A stretch of 64,000 bases of DNA from Shewanella pealeana ATCC 700345 (GTDB taxonomy: Bacteria > Pseudomonadota > Gammaproteobacteria > Enterobacterales > Shewanellaceae), in contig NC_009901.1 in NCBI RefSeq assembly GCF_000018285.1, forward strand, positions 1,549,001-1,613,000, written 5' to 3'. Made by a program: the position numbers and the translations under genes. Of this stretch, positions 1-9,805 are shown piece by piece (within the stretch, counting starts at the first letter, position 1; every line of letters starts with the position of its first letter). Under the pieces are notes generated by a model. It saw only the letters and a list, made by a program, of their open reading frames with translations, had not been told where the DNA came from and did no database searches.

Positions 1-1
1 C

Positions 2-2101
2 TCATTTCCCTTCGAACTACAGCTCGTGACGATGCTAAACCAATACTCTGCTCTACGAACAGAAATAGGTAAAGGTGGTAGGCTCGCATTAATAAATCTT
101 CAAAAACGGCTGTTAAGCAGTGTAGCAGCGTTTAGTAAGACATTAAAAAAGCACGCTGAGGGCAAGAGTGGTGTCAATGTTTTAAATGATAGTGAATCAT
201 TGAACAAAGTTGAAATCGAACGGGATGATCTCTATGGGGATGAAATCGAAGATGAGACTAAAGAGCTTGAAGCTATAGTCGCAGCGACTGCTAACCTGTC
301 GCCTCCAAATGAGCAAGCGCTTAAGCTTCTCAAGGAAATGAGCAAATTAGCCCAACGACATCAGGATGATCCAGATGCTAAAATTCTCGGCTTTCTTTCT
401 TGGGTGCGACAAAATCAGTGTCCAACAGCGGGATTTGAAATAGATAGCTCAATAAGTAAAGCCTGGAGTGATAGGCGAGTTATCATCTTCACAGAGTCGA
501 TGGATACTAAAACTTATATTGAGCGTCAACTTCAGCGCTCATTAGCGCATACCGAAGATGGTCATCGGCGAGTTATGACATTCCATGGTGGCCTCGGTGA
601 TGACAAGCGTGCGGAAATTCAACAAGCCTTCAATAGTCCTCCTAACGAGCATCCTGTGCGTATTTTAATCGCAACTGATGCCGCTCGAGAAGGTGTGAAC
701 TTACAAGGACATTGTGCAGATCTATTCCATTATGATATCCCTTGGAACCCTGCTCGAATGGAACAGCGTAATGGCCGAATAGATCGAACACTGCAGAGTG
801 AGACTGAAGTACGTTGTCATTACTTCGTTTACGCAGATAGAGATGAAGATATAGTTCTCGATAAGCTCGTACAAAAGGTTAATACCATTCAGCGCGAACT
901 CGGCTCTCTAAGTGCGGTGATTATGGGGCGGATTGAGTCTCAGCTTCAGAAAGAGGGGATTAGTGCGACTACAGCTTCTCTGCTTAATGAAAATGAGCGA
1001 GAAAAACGGCAGGTGGCTGTGGCCAAGAAAGAGCTAGAGCAAACACGTGTAACTCAGAAGGAGTTGGCTCATGAATTGGAAAAGTTAGACGAAATTTTAG
1101 CTCGCTCCGAGAAAGTAACCTCATTCGAACCAAAGCTGTTGCGCGACGCGATTAATGCAGGGCTTGAACTTAGTGGAGCTGCACCTCTTCAGTTAGCACC
1201 CGGCGCAGTTCCTGGCGCTGAAGCCTTTACGCTTCCTGAACTACCAGAGTCTTGGGCCGGAACCATCGATAGTCTACGCCTTCCTCGTGGACGTGATGAA
1301 TATTTCAGTGATTGGCGAGCAAAGCCACCACTGCCAGTATTGTTTGAGCCCCCACCAAAGATGAACAGTGCTGCTGCACAGCTCCATCTTTCGCATCCCT
1401 TTGTAAAGCGGATATTTAGTCGATTCCTTTCCCAAGGTTACTCTGCACATGATCTTAATAGGGTCACAATTGTTCGAAGTAACGATAGTTTTATTCGAGT
1501 GATAGCATTTGGTCGCTTATCACTTTTTGGTAAAGGAGCTGCTCGTTTACATGACCAACTAGTGAGTGTTGCCGCTCGTTGGGTGGAGACTAGCAGTGAG
1601 CCTTTAAAACCTTTTACTGAAGCCGCCGATAGAAAAGCACTTGAGTCATTAGAGCAAATATTGGTGGAGTCACCAACACTTGAAGGGATTTCAGATAGCG
1701 TCAAGAAAAAAGTAATAGAAGCTGCACCAACACTCTTTAGTCAACTGTGGAAGCATGTTGAGACAGAAGCTGATGCACGTGCTAAAGAAGCTTTACTAGA
1801 GCTTGAACGAAGAGGTCACGAAGAAGCTGACCAATTAAAAGAGATACTCGAACGACAGCGGGATGCGATTGAAAGTCAGTTACAGTTAAAGACTCCGCAG
1901 TTTGAGTTTAATTTTGAACCCCTTACTCGGGGTGAGCAAAAACAAGTCGAAGCTGAAAAAAGGCATATGGAGCACCGTTTACTGATGATTGACCGTGAGA
2001 TACGAGAGGATCCGGCAGATCTTAAGTCGCTTTATAACGTGAGCCTAAACCGATTACAGCCTGTGGGTCTTGTAGTTCTTTGGCCGAAGACGAGAGGTTG
2101 A
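2..2101 (+). CDS. drmD: DISARM DrmD, SNF2-like helicase, C-terminal part (5' end outside window)
   Basis: The reading frame is open to the left edge, so the gene starts outside the window and the GTG at 26 is only an internal codon. What remains (about 700 residues) holds the second RecA-like domain of an SF2/SNF2 helicase: a strand with VIIFTESMDT, then the motif V region LIATDAAREGVNLQ, then motif VI QRNGRIDR near base 780. A long charged, coiled-coil-rich tail follows. Walker A and DEAD/H motifs must lie in the missing N-terminal part. In class 1 DISARM, DrmD is the extra SNF2 helicase encoded before the adenine methylase, as here, where drmMI begins 10 bases after the stop. The DrmD name rests mainly on this context; the helicase call is visible in the sequence. 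Confidence 0.85.
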   Translation, partial: SFPFELQLVTMLNQYSALRTEIGKGGRLALINLQKRLLSSVAAFSKTLKKHAEGKSGVNVLNDSESLNKVEIERDDLYGDEIEDETKELEAIVAATANLSPPNEQALKLLKEMSKLAQRHQDDPDAKILGFLSWVRQNQCPTAGFEIDSSISKAWSDRRVIIFTESMDTKTYIERQLQRSLAHTEDGHRRVMTFHGGLGDDKRAEIQQAFNSPPNEHPVRILIATDAAREGVNLQGHCADLFHYDIPWNPARMEQRNGRIDRTLQSETEVRCHYFVYADRDEDIVLDKLVQKVNTIQRELGSLSAVIMGRIESQLQKEGISATTASLLNENEREKRQVAVAKKELEQTRVTQKELAHELEKLDEILARSEKVTSFEPKLLRDAINAGLELSGAAPLQLAPGAVPGAEAFTLPELPESWAGTIDSLRLPRGRDEYFSDWRAKPPLPVLFEPPPKMNSAAAQLHLSHPFVKRIFSRFLSQGYSAHDLNRVTIVRSNDSFIRVIAFGRLSLFGKGAARLHDQLVSVAARWVETSSEPLKPFTEAADRKALESLEQILVESPTLEGISDSVKKKVIEAAPTLFSQLWKHVETEADARAKEALLELERRGHEEADQLKEILERQRDAIESQLQLKTPQFEFNFEPLTRGEQKQVEAEKRHMEHRLLMIDREIREDPADLKSLYNVSLNRLQPVGLVVLWPKTRG

Positions 2102-2111
2102 GATAGTAACA

Positions 2112-5100
2112 ATGGCGACTAAAAGTGAAGAGTTCTTTCATGATAAATGGCTCGGTCATGTACAAACAGAATCAGATGGACTGGTGGTTGCAAAGCCTGT
2201 GCTACTTGCAGCGAACTGTGCCCAACGTCAGAGTCCTAATACTCAGGACAAACTTCGTGAACTTTGTCCGCATGGACCGGAAGAACAACCGCGTCGTATT
2301 TCTGATTTACTACAATTTTTTTATCAATTACTAGATTTTGATGCAGATCTTTTTGACACTGCAGTTGAAATCCAAGACGAAGTTTCTCTCTATGCACCTG
2401 AAGGACCACAGACCGTACGTCCAACTTTAGGTTTATTAAGGCAAGATGAGCTTAGACAACGGGACGGCGCTGGAAGCCCAGCTTCAAATGCTGCAGAAAA
2501 ATATGTGGCGTTAATTTGGGATATCACAGACATTGATGGCGAAACGAATGAGGAGGCAGTTGGTTTAACACTCGACAAACCAGAAATTATAACTGGAGAG
2601 TGGCCTTATTCCGCAGCAGCTAAGTTTGATCGTTTACTCCGTCACTGCCAAGTACCAGTGGGAATATTGACTAACCGTGAAGTTATCCGGCTTGTCTATG
2701 CACCACATGGCGAATCTTCCGGATACATTACTTTTAGAATCGATGATATGGCCACAGTTGGTGGTCGTCCAATCCTCGATGCAATGATCATGTTACTTTG
2801 CGCTAATCAATGGTTTGGTGTAAGCGATGAGAACTCCTTGCCATCGCTTTTGAGACGCAGCCGTGAGTATCAGGGCACAGTGACTGAGGATTTAGCTGAG
2901 CAAGTTTTTAGCGGTTTAGAACAGCTGCTGAACGGTTTTCAAACAGCGGCGGAACGAGATAAAAGTGGACTACTGCTAGAGGCTCTTGAACGGGATGAGG
3001 ACCATCTCTATAGAGGGTTACTTACCGTTATGTTGCGGATGGTGTTTATCCTTTTTGCCGAGGATAGAAGCCTGCTTCCTGTTGAGCATCCGCTTTACGC
3101 CAAGCGTATGAGTTTACTCGGCCTATTTGAAAGGTTACAGCGTGATCATGGTAACTTTCCAGATTCAATGAGCAACCGTTTCGGCGCCTGGGGACATATC
3201 ATCTCATTGTCTCGTACGATTTACTTAGGTGTTGACCATGGTGATTTTCATATTCCTGCTCGTCAAGGCGATCTCTTTGACCCACATCGTTATGCTTTTT
3301 TAGAGGGATGGACCGGCGACAGCTCACCAGTAATAACGCATACCGCTCGCTCAGAAGTTCAGGTCCCAACTGTTGATGATGGGACTGTTTTTGCCTTACT
3401 TCAAAGTCTATTAATCTTCCAAGGTCAGCGATTGAGCTACCGAACCTTAGATGTGGAACAGATTGGTAGTGTATATGAAGCATTAATGGGCTATCACGTT
3501 TACCAAAGTGAATCTCCTGCGGTAGCAATCAAACTGAATAGCAAGAAAGGGGCAGCAAAGTACTGGTTGGAAGCTTCGGCTGTATTAGCTCGGCCAGCGG
3601 GCCAACGTATTAAATGGCTACAAAGCGAATGTGGTTTCGATAAGCCTGTTGCCACCCAAATTAAGAAAGTGCTGGGTGACGCTGAGAAAACAATAGCCGA
3701 AAATCCGAATGCAGTCATTGAATCCTTACTAGCTTTAGCCGCTGGGAAAAAAGAAAACAGATATGAGCAGTTAGCGCGAGCAGGCCAGTATATCTTGCAG
3801 CCGGGAACGGAACGCCGACGTTCGGGTTCACATTATACCCCGCGTTCATTAACAGCACCTATTGTCAGTAAAACATTACAACCATTACTTCGTTGCTTAG
3901 GAGAGACCCCTTCGGCTGAGCAGATTTTAGAACTAAAAATTTGCGATCCTGCTATGGGATCTGGTGCATTTTTAGTGGAGTGTTGTCGTCAATTAGCTGA
4001 TGAAGTAGTAGCTGCATGGGGGCGCACTCAGGAAATTGAAAATATTGCAGTCAATTGCCCTGAAGGTGATGTTGTTGCCCATGCAAGACGATTGGTTGCT
4101 CAGTGTTGCCTATACGGTGTAGATAAAAATATTATGGCCGTTCAGTTGGCCAAACTTTCGCTTTGGTTGTTCACATTAGCTCGCGAGCTGCCGTTTACTT
4201 TCTTGGACCATAACTTACGGTATGGTGATTCACTGGTAGGCCTCAACTTTGAACAGATCAAGGCTTTCCATTGGAAGCCAACCCAGCAACTCAGTTTTCT
4301 TGAAGATGAAATAACAAGAACTCTTGATGAAGTTGTCAGTATTCGCCAGGAAATTCATCAACTCGCTAAAAACTCAACTCCAGAAGGACAGTGGCTCAAG
4401 GCACAACGACTTTTTGATGCCAATGATGCAACGGAAAAAGTGCGTAAAATTGCCGATGTTTGTGTAGGAGCCTTTTTTGCTGAAGATAAAATCAAAGCTC
4501 GATTGAATGAACGGCAGGTAAGAGAGGGTGTTATTCGAGCTTGGCTGGAAGGGGATGAGGAATCGAAGCTTCGTGTTAATCAGTGGTCTAAAGATATTCG
4601 TGATTTACATGCTCCCTTCCATTGGTGGGTAGAGTTTCCTGAAGTTTTCTATGAGGAGAGATCTGACCCTTTAGCTTCTGACCAAGGCAAGTTGGTCGCC
4701 TATATGGATGGCTTTGTTGGAAATCCACCTTTTCTCGGTGGGAGACGAATTTCTGAAAATTATGGAACTGAATATTCCAATTGGATATCCGGTGAGCATT
4801 CAGGTTCAATGAACGCAGATTTATCAGCATATTTTTTCCGTCGCTCGGCTCAACTATCAGGTACGCACGGTGTTGTTGGTTTGATTGCAACTAACACTAT
4901 TGGTCAAGGTGATACACGCCTTACAGGTTTGGCAGCTATGCTAGCAGATGATTGGGTAATTACCGATGCGATAAACTCAATGGCTTGGCCCGGTTCTGCC
5001 GCGGTTACAGTGAGTGTTGTGCATGCTGTGCATGGTTCTTTAAAAAAATATCGCGGATGTCAACTGGATGGCGTGGACTGTCAGGCGATTAACTCAAGAT

Positions 5101-6173
5101 TACGGCCTAAACCTGAAAGGGATGATCCTCGCCCTTTAAAGGCGAACTCCGGACAGAGCTTTCAGGGACATATTCTTTTAGGTACTGGTTTCACTCTTTC
5201 ACAAAAAGAGCGTGATGATATTTGCATTTCATCTCCTTTGAGTACAACTAGGATTTTACCTTTTCTAGGTGGGGCAGAAGTTAATTCGTCTCCGACACAA
5301 GATTTCGACAGATATGTAATTGACTTCGAATCTATACCCCTTGAATCTGCAGAAAAAACACCTGAGTTACTTGAGAGAGTCCGACTCTTGGTAAAGCCTG
5401 AACGTGATAAACAGAAAAGGAAACACCTGAGGGAACGATGGTGGCAGTTTGCAGAGAATCGCCCAGCTATGCGTGCAGCACTAAATCCACTTGACCGATG
5501 CTTGGTAACAGCGCGTGTTACTAAACACCTATGCTTCTCATTTCAGCCTACCGATAGAGTTTTCAACGAAAAGCTTTATATTTTTCCAATGGATACGTTT
5601 ACTGCTTTTGCTGTTTTGCAATCTCGTATCCATGAATGTTGGACTTGGCTTTTGTCATCGACACTCGAAACGCGACTAAATTATTCAGCCAGCGAGTGTT
5701 TTATCACATTTCCATTCCCTCAAGTAAAACCAAGTAGTTGTATTGAAGAATTAGAGCAAAGAGGGAGCGCACTATACTCTGCTCGTGCCAAGTTTATGGT
5801 CGACTCTGACGAAGGCCTAACCAAGACTTACAATGCACTCAAAGATCCCGAATGCGACAACGAATGTATTCTCAATCTTCGTCGCCTGCACGAGACTATG
5901 GATCGAGCTGTTGTAGACGCGTACGGTTGGTCTGATATTGAAGTGCCGCCTTATTGCCCTATGAACGCTGATGATGAGGCTGCGTTGGAAGCGTTTAACG
6001 ATGAAATCATCGACCGGCTCTATGTCCTTAATGCAGAGCGAGCGGCTGCAGAAGAGCGTCAGGAACTGATCGATAAGCCACCGAAAAAGAAGGCAGTTAA
6101 TAAATCAGCATCAATAAAAGCGGACAAACTTCCTAATTCGAGTCTGAACCTATTTGATCAGAATAATGAATAG
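2112..6173 (+). CDS. drmMI: DISARM adenine-specific DNA methyltransferase DrmMI
   Basis: A 1353-residue protein of the large Eco57I/PglX type of N6-adenine methyltransferase. The SAM-binding motif DPAMGSGAF starts at D612 and the catalytic motif GNPPF has its Asn at 871, in the order expected of a gamma-class N6A enzyme. The N-terminal 600 residues and C-terminal 400 residues would contain the target-recognition and DISARM-specific parts. In DISARM the methylase marks host DNA so that self is spared while the helicase/nuclease proteins restrict unmodified phage DNA. It follows drmD by 10 bases and precedes drmA by 65. The C-terminus is lysine-rich. A stand-alone BREX/PglX methylase is the alternative, but the drmABC genes after it favour DISARM. 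Confidence 0.92.
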   Translation: MATKSEEFFHDKWLGHVQTESDGLVVAKPVLLAANCAQRQSPNTQDKLRELCPHGPEEQPRRISDLLQFFYQLLDFDADLFDTAVEIQDEVSLYAPEGPQTVRPTLGLLRQDELRQRDGAGSPASNAAEKYVALIWDITDIDGETNEEAVGLTLDKPEIITGEWPYSAAAKFDRLLRHCQVPVGILTNREVIRLVYAPHGESSGYITFRIDDMATVGGRPILDAMIMLLCANQWFGVSDENSLPSLLRRSREYQGTVTEDLAEQVFSGLEQLLNGFQTAAERDKSGLLLEALERDEDHLYRGLLTVMLRMVFILFAEDRSLLPVEHPLYAKRMSLLGLFERLQRDHGNFPDSMSNRFGAWGHIISLSRTIYLGVDHGDFHIPARQGDLFDPHRYAFLEGWTGDSSPVITHTARSEVQVPTVDDGTVFALLQSLLIFQGQRLSYRTLDVEQIGSVYEALMGYHVYQSESPAVAIKLNSKKGAAKYWLEASAVLARPAGQRIKWLQSECGFDKPVATQIKKVLGDAEKTIAENPNAVIESLLALAAGKKENRYEQLARAGQYILQPGTERRRSGSHYTPRSLTAPIVSKTLQPLLRCLGETPSAEQILELKICDPAMGSGAFLVECCRQLADEVVAAWGRTQEIENIAVNCPEGDVVAHARRLVAQCCLYGVDKNIMAVQLAKLSLWLFTLARELPFTFLDHNLRYGDSLVGLNFEQIKAFHWKPTQQLSFLEDEITRTLDEVVSIRQEIHQLAKNSTPEGQWLKAQRLFDANDATEKVRKIADVCVGAFFAEDKIKARLNERQVREGVIRAWLEGDEESKLRVNQWSKDIRDLHAPFHWWVEFPEVFYEERSDPLASDQGKLVAYMDGFVGNPPFLGGRRISENYGTEYSNWISGEHSGSMNADLSAYFFRRSAQLSGTHGVVGLIATNTIGQGDTRLTGLAAMLADDWVITDAINSMAWPGSAAVTVSVVHAVHGSLKKYRGCQLDGVDCQAINSRLRPKPERDDPRPLKANSGQSFQGHILLGTGFTLSQKERDDICISSPLSTTRILPFLGGAEVNSSPTQDFDRYVIDFESIPLESAEKTPELLERVRLLVKPERDKQKRKHLRERWWQFAENRPAMRAALNPLDRCLVTARVTKHLCFSFQPTDRVFNEKLYIFPMDTFTAFAVLQSRIHECWTWLLSSTLETRLNYSASECFITFPFPQVKPSSCIEELEQRGSALYSARAKFMVDSDEGLTKTYNALKDPECDNECILNLRRLHETMDRAVVDAYGWSDIEVPPYCPMNADDEAALEAFNDEIIDRLYVLNAERAAAEERQELIDKPPKKKAVNKSASIKADKLPNSSLNLFDQNNE

Positions 6174-6238
6174 GGTATAAGTTGTTATAAATAATAATTC
6201 AAAGACTTACGTAACAAATAAGTAACGGAAAGGATGCC

Positions 6239-9200
6239 ATGAATAATCATAATACACCTTCAACACCACCAGCCAAGCGGGAGGTACGCGACCAGATGGT
6301 CGATGCGTTGCGTCGAGAGCTGATGGGGCCCTGGCATCCAACGGATGACACGGATCCAAGTGAAGAGTTTCCAACAGCGCGCTATATTGTCGGCAGGCTT
6401 GCTCCACAGGACTTCGAGATTGATGTCGTGGAGAATGACGCTTTGCCTACTGGAGATAGTGACGATGGGGAAACGGGTGAAGCGAGTTTTGAACCACCGC
6501 AAGTGCTTGGCTTTATGCCATCTTCAATGGGCTTGTCTTTTGTTATCAATGATACCTGCGATAAAGTCGATGTGTACATCGAGTGGGGACAATATTACCG
6601 TGCTGAAGAGGCTCCTGAACGCAATGAGGTTGGGGACGGTTACGATGAAGATGAGCGAGAATGGAATAGCTCCCAGCGTTCATTATTCATCTGGCGAAGA
6701 GAGTCTTGCAAAGGAACAGTGCGTGGTCTTGACCTGTCAAAAAAAGGGCCGATAACCGAAGTAAAGCTTCATCCTAAATTCGCGCCGGCAGATGTTACTG
6801 TTGAAGGCCTAGATGAAGCTGAAGTTTGCATACAAGGTATTGTTTATGAGATCCACGGTCAGCGTGCTGTGAGTCTATTTCTAGTGAATCAGCGCCAAAA
6901 AGGCGACCCAAAGGATTCAGAAAAAGATAAGCAGTTCCTTATGCAGGCGCAGATGGAAGTTCGAGCCAGTGATGGCAGTGCAGTCTTTCTGGCTAAAGAT
7001 GATATTGAATTGGAGCATGATGGTTCACAAGACCCTGAGGCGCAAGTCAATAATTTGCTTTATCGCCATGCCCGCGAATTTGCAACCGGACATGGTGTTG
7101 CCGCTGAATGGGATGGCCTCACGCCAGATGGTAAAAGCGTCTCCAGTATTCGTACCGAGTTTATCCCATCGTTCGAAGTGCCTAAGGTGATTGCTGCCAA
7201 CGATATTGCTGGTGGGGCAACACTGGATATGATGGCGCTGGCTAAACTGAACGACCCTGACGCATTATTCAATGCAATCGAACCTCTTGTAAAAAAATAC
7301 GAAGATTGGATTGAGGACCGCCGTCTTGAAGCTAATGCTCCTGAAATCAAGGATCATGCTCTGCACTACGAGGCGGCAGGGATTCAGTTAGATAACTGTA
7401 AGAACGCAGCAACCCGTATGCGGAAAGGCCTAGAGTTGTTAAAGAGTAATCCTAAGGCACGGACTGCATTTTGTTGGGCAAATGAGGCCATGGCCGATCA
7501 ACGAGTTCATTCCATTTGGGCGAAAGATCATAAAGCTGGAGAGAAAAGAAAGGATATTGCTGAATACTGGAATAAAAGAAATCACACTTGGCGTCCGTTC
7601 CAGCTTGGTTTCTTTTTGCTAAATTTGGTGGGTGTTGCAGACGATGAAAGTGAAGACCGTGCTTTGGTTGATCTGCTCTGGTTCCCAACGGGTGGTGGTA
7701 AGACGGAGGCCTACTTAGGCCTTGCAGCATTTACATTGTTTTATCGTAGATTAGAAGGTGATCGCGATGGAATGGAAGCCGGTGCTGGCGTGTCGGTTAT
7801 CATGCGTTATACATTACGGTTGTTAACGGTTCAGCAATTTCAACGTGCCGCAGCTCTGGTGTGTGCTTGTGAGGTAATTCGACGACGCGAAAACCTATTG
7901 GGTAAAGAGCCATATCGTATTGGCCTTTGGGTGGGAGATAAAACTGCACCTAACCGCTTCGTTGATGCTAAGAAAGCGATAGAGGATCTTAAATCAAAAA
8001 ATTACACACACGGAGGCAGTCCGGTTCAGCTATTAAACTGTCCTCGGTGTGGTGAGGCTTTAGCTGATGATAGGGGGATTCCTAACGGAGCGGCTTATAC
8101 AGTCGATAGTGATGCTCAAAGAATTCGTGTTCTCTGTCCTAATTTTCGCTGCGAGATGTCACAAAAGAAATCAGCTGGTGAAGGTGTACCTGTAGTTGTT
8201 GTTGATGAGGAGCTTTACCGAACCTGTCCTTCGATTATCATTGCAACGGTCGATAAGTTTGCACGAATGCCATTTGAAGGACGAACTCAAGCCTTCTTTG
8301 GTATTCGAGATCGCTATAGTCCCACTCTTGGGCATATCACTCCTGCTGATGGAGTAAAGCCTGGTGGAAAGTTATGTAAAGATGCCAGAAAGGCCAAAAG
8401 GCTATTGCCGCCTGAACTTATAATTCAAGATGAATTACATTTGATCTCCGGTCCACTCGGCACAATGGTAGGGCTTTACGAAACCGCCATAGATTTTTTA
8501 AGTCGAGTGCAAAAAGAGTCAGGTGTGACGGTAAGATCTAAGGTCATAGCATCGACGGCGACGATTCGTCGCGCCGCTCAGCAAGTTAGGCAATTGTATG
8601 ATCGTGACCTTCAAGTGTTCCCACCTAGCGCCCTTAGCTCTAAAGATTCGTTCTTCGCTCGTGAAATTGCAACTCACGATGAAAACGGTCATGCAGGAGA
8701 CTTTGAAGCTGGCCGCCTATACATTGGGGCAAACGCTAGTGGTTCGAGCTCTAAAACACTTCTTGTAAGGGTTTATGCAGGTTTATTACATGCCGGACTT
8801 GATCATCTAGTTGACCCAGTCATTGCTCAATCTGGAGATCCTTACGGGACCTTGGTTGGCTACTTCAATAGTATGCGCGCACTGGGTGGTGCTAAACGTC
8901 TGGTGGAAGATGACGTAACGCTTAGGCGACTGTATTATCTTGCAAGGCGAGATCAGTCCGCATTGAAAAGAGAAAAACGAAACCAACGCTATATTAGTGA
9001 ACCTAAAGAACTTACAAGTCGATTAGCGTCTTGGCAGATCCCACCTTTACTTAAACGAATGGATGTGACATTTCCTCGGCCCGTTAAGGGGGAGAAGAAT
9101 AAGGTCTATCCAGTGGATGTTCTGCTCGCAACAAATATGATTTCGGTGGGTGTGGATATCGACAGGCTAGGTCTTATGGTCTGTACGGGGCAACCTAAAA

Positions 9201-9805
9201 CGACTGCAGAGTATATCCAGGCGACTAGTCGCGTGGGACGTCAACATCCAGGACTTGTAGTAACAATGTATAACTGGGTTTCACCACGTGACATTTCTCA
9301 TTATGAGCGATTCAAGAGTTATCACGCTGCACTTTACCGTTATGTAGAGCCTATTAGTGTAACTCCGTTTTCTTCTCGAGCGTTAGATCGTGGTTTGCGC
9401 GGCATGTTTGGAGCCACACAGCGACTTGGCCAAACGCAGGCGTCTGAGGAGTTTTCTGCTAATCAGTTTGATCCTACAAACCCTTGGGCAAAAGCCATGA
9501 TTGAGGGGATTGCGGAACGAGCGACGAATCTAACATCTCACTCACGTCAAGGTGTTGCCCAGGGGGACCACGTAAAAAGAGTATTGAATGAACAGAGTGA
9601 TAGCTGGAGTCAGCTACAAAACGCATCTGTTTCATATTTCAAGAAAAAGTCGACTAAGAATAAGGATGAGGATGCAGCACATCATCGTCTCTTTCGTAAT
9701 TTGGGGGAGGCCAAAGGTGGGAAGTGGTCGGCACCGAACTCACTACGTGATGTTGAACCTACTGCCACTTTCTATTTGGTCGACGATGAGGAGTCACAGT
9801 CATGA
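6239..9805 (+). CDS. drmA: DISARM helicase DrmA
   Basis: A 1188-residue SF2 helicase. Walker A is PTGGGKT (K488, T489), the Walker B/DEAD-type box is DELH (D731-H734), and motif VI is QATSRVGR (Q994-R1001). A small Cys cluster, CPRCG followed about 35 residues later by CPNFRC, lies between Walker A and DELH and looks like a zinc-binding insertion. DrmA is a DISARM core subunit that works with DrmB to recognise and block incoming DNA; that role is family knowledge. The start ATG at 6239 is preceded by GGAAAGG. The stop overlaps the drmB start by 4 bases (ATGA), so translation of the two is probably coupled. Confidence 0.95.
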   Translation: MNNHNTPSTPPAKREVRDQMVDALRRELMGPWHPTDDTDPSEEFPTARYIVGRLAPQDFEIDVVENDALPTGDSDDGETGEASFEPPQVLGFMPSSMGLSFVINDTCDKVDVYIEWGQYYRAEEAPERNEVGDGYDEDEREWNSSQRSLFIWRRESCKGTVRGLDLSKKGPITEVKLHPKFAPADVTVEGLDEAEVCIQGIVYEIHGQRAVSLFLVNQRQKGDPKDSEKDKQFLMQAQMEVRASDGSAVFLAKDDIELEHDGSQDPEAQVNNLLYRHAREFATGHGVAAEWDGLTPDGKSVSSIRTEFIPSFEVPKVIAANDIAGGATLDMMALAKLNDPDALFNAIEPLVKKYEDWIEDRRLEANAPEIKDHALHYEAAGIQLDNCKNAATRMRKGLELLKSNPKARTAFCWANEAMADQRVHSIWAKDHKAGEKRKDIAEYWNKRNHTWRPFQLGFFLLNLVGVADDESEDRALVDLLWFPTGGGKTEAYLGLAAFTLFYRRLEGDRDGMEAGAGVSVIMRYTLRLLTVQQFQRAAALVCACEVIRRRENLLGKEPYRIGLWVGDKTAPNRFVDAKKAIEDLKSKNYTHGGSPVQLLNCPRCGEALADDRGIPNGAAYTVDSDAQRIRVLCPNFRCEMSQKKSAGEGVPVVVVDEELYRTCPSIIIATVDKFARMPFEGRTQAFFGIRDRYSPTLGHITPADGVKPGGKLCKDARKAKRLLPPELIIQDELHLISGPLGTMVGLYETAIDFLSRVQKESGVTVRSKVIASTATIRRAAQQVRQLYDRDLQVFPPSALSSKDSFFAREIATHDENGHAGDFEAGRLYIGANASGSSSKTLLVRVYAGLLHAGLDHLVDPVIAQSGDPYGTLVGYFNSMRALGGAKRLVEDDVTLRRLYYLARRDQSALKREKRNQRYISEPKELTSRLASWQIPPLLKRMDVTFPRPVKGEKNKVYPVDVLLATNMISVGVDIDRLGLMVCTGQPKTTAEYIQATSRVGRQHPGLVVTMYNWVSPRDISHYERFKSYHAALYRYVEPISVTPFSSRALDRGLRGMFGATQRLGQTQASEEFSANQFDPTNPWAKAMIEGIAERATNLTSHSRQGVAQGDHVKRVLNEQSDSWSQLQNASVSYFKKKSTKNKDEDAAHHRLFRNLGEAKGGKWSAPNSLRDVEPTATFYLVDDEESQS

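Noticed and set aside
26..2101. GTG at 26 as a real start of the first gene
   Set aside because: The frame is open to the window edge and the first helicase domain is missing, so the gene is cut by the edge.
2112..6173. BREX or Pgl system methylase
   Set aside because: No pglZ, brxC or brxL in view; drmA, drmB and drmC follow directly.
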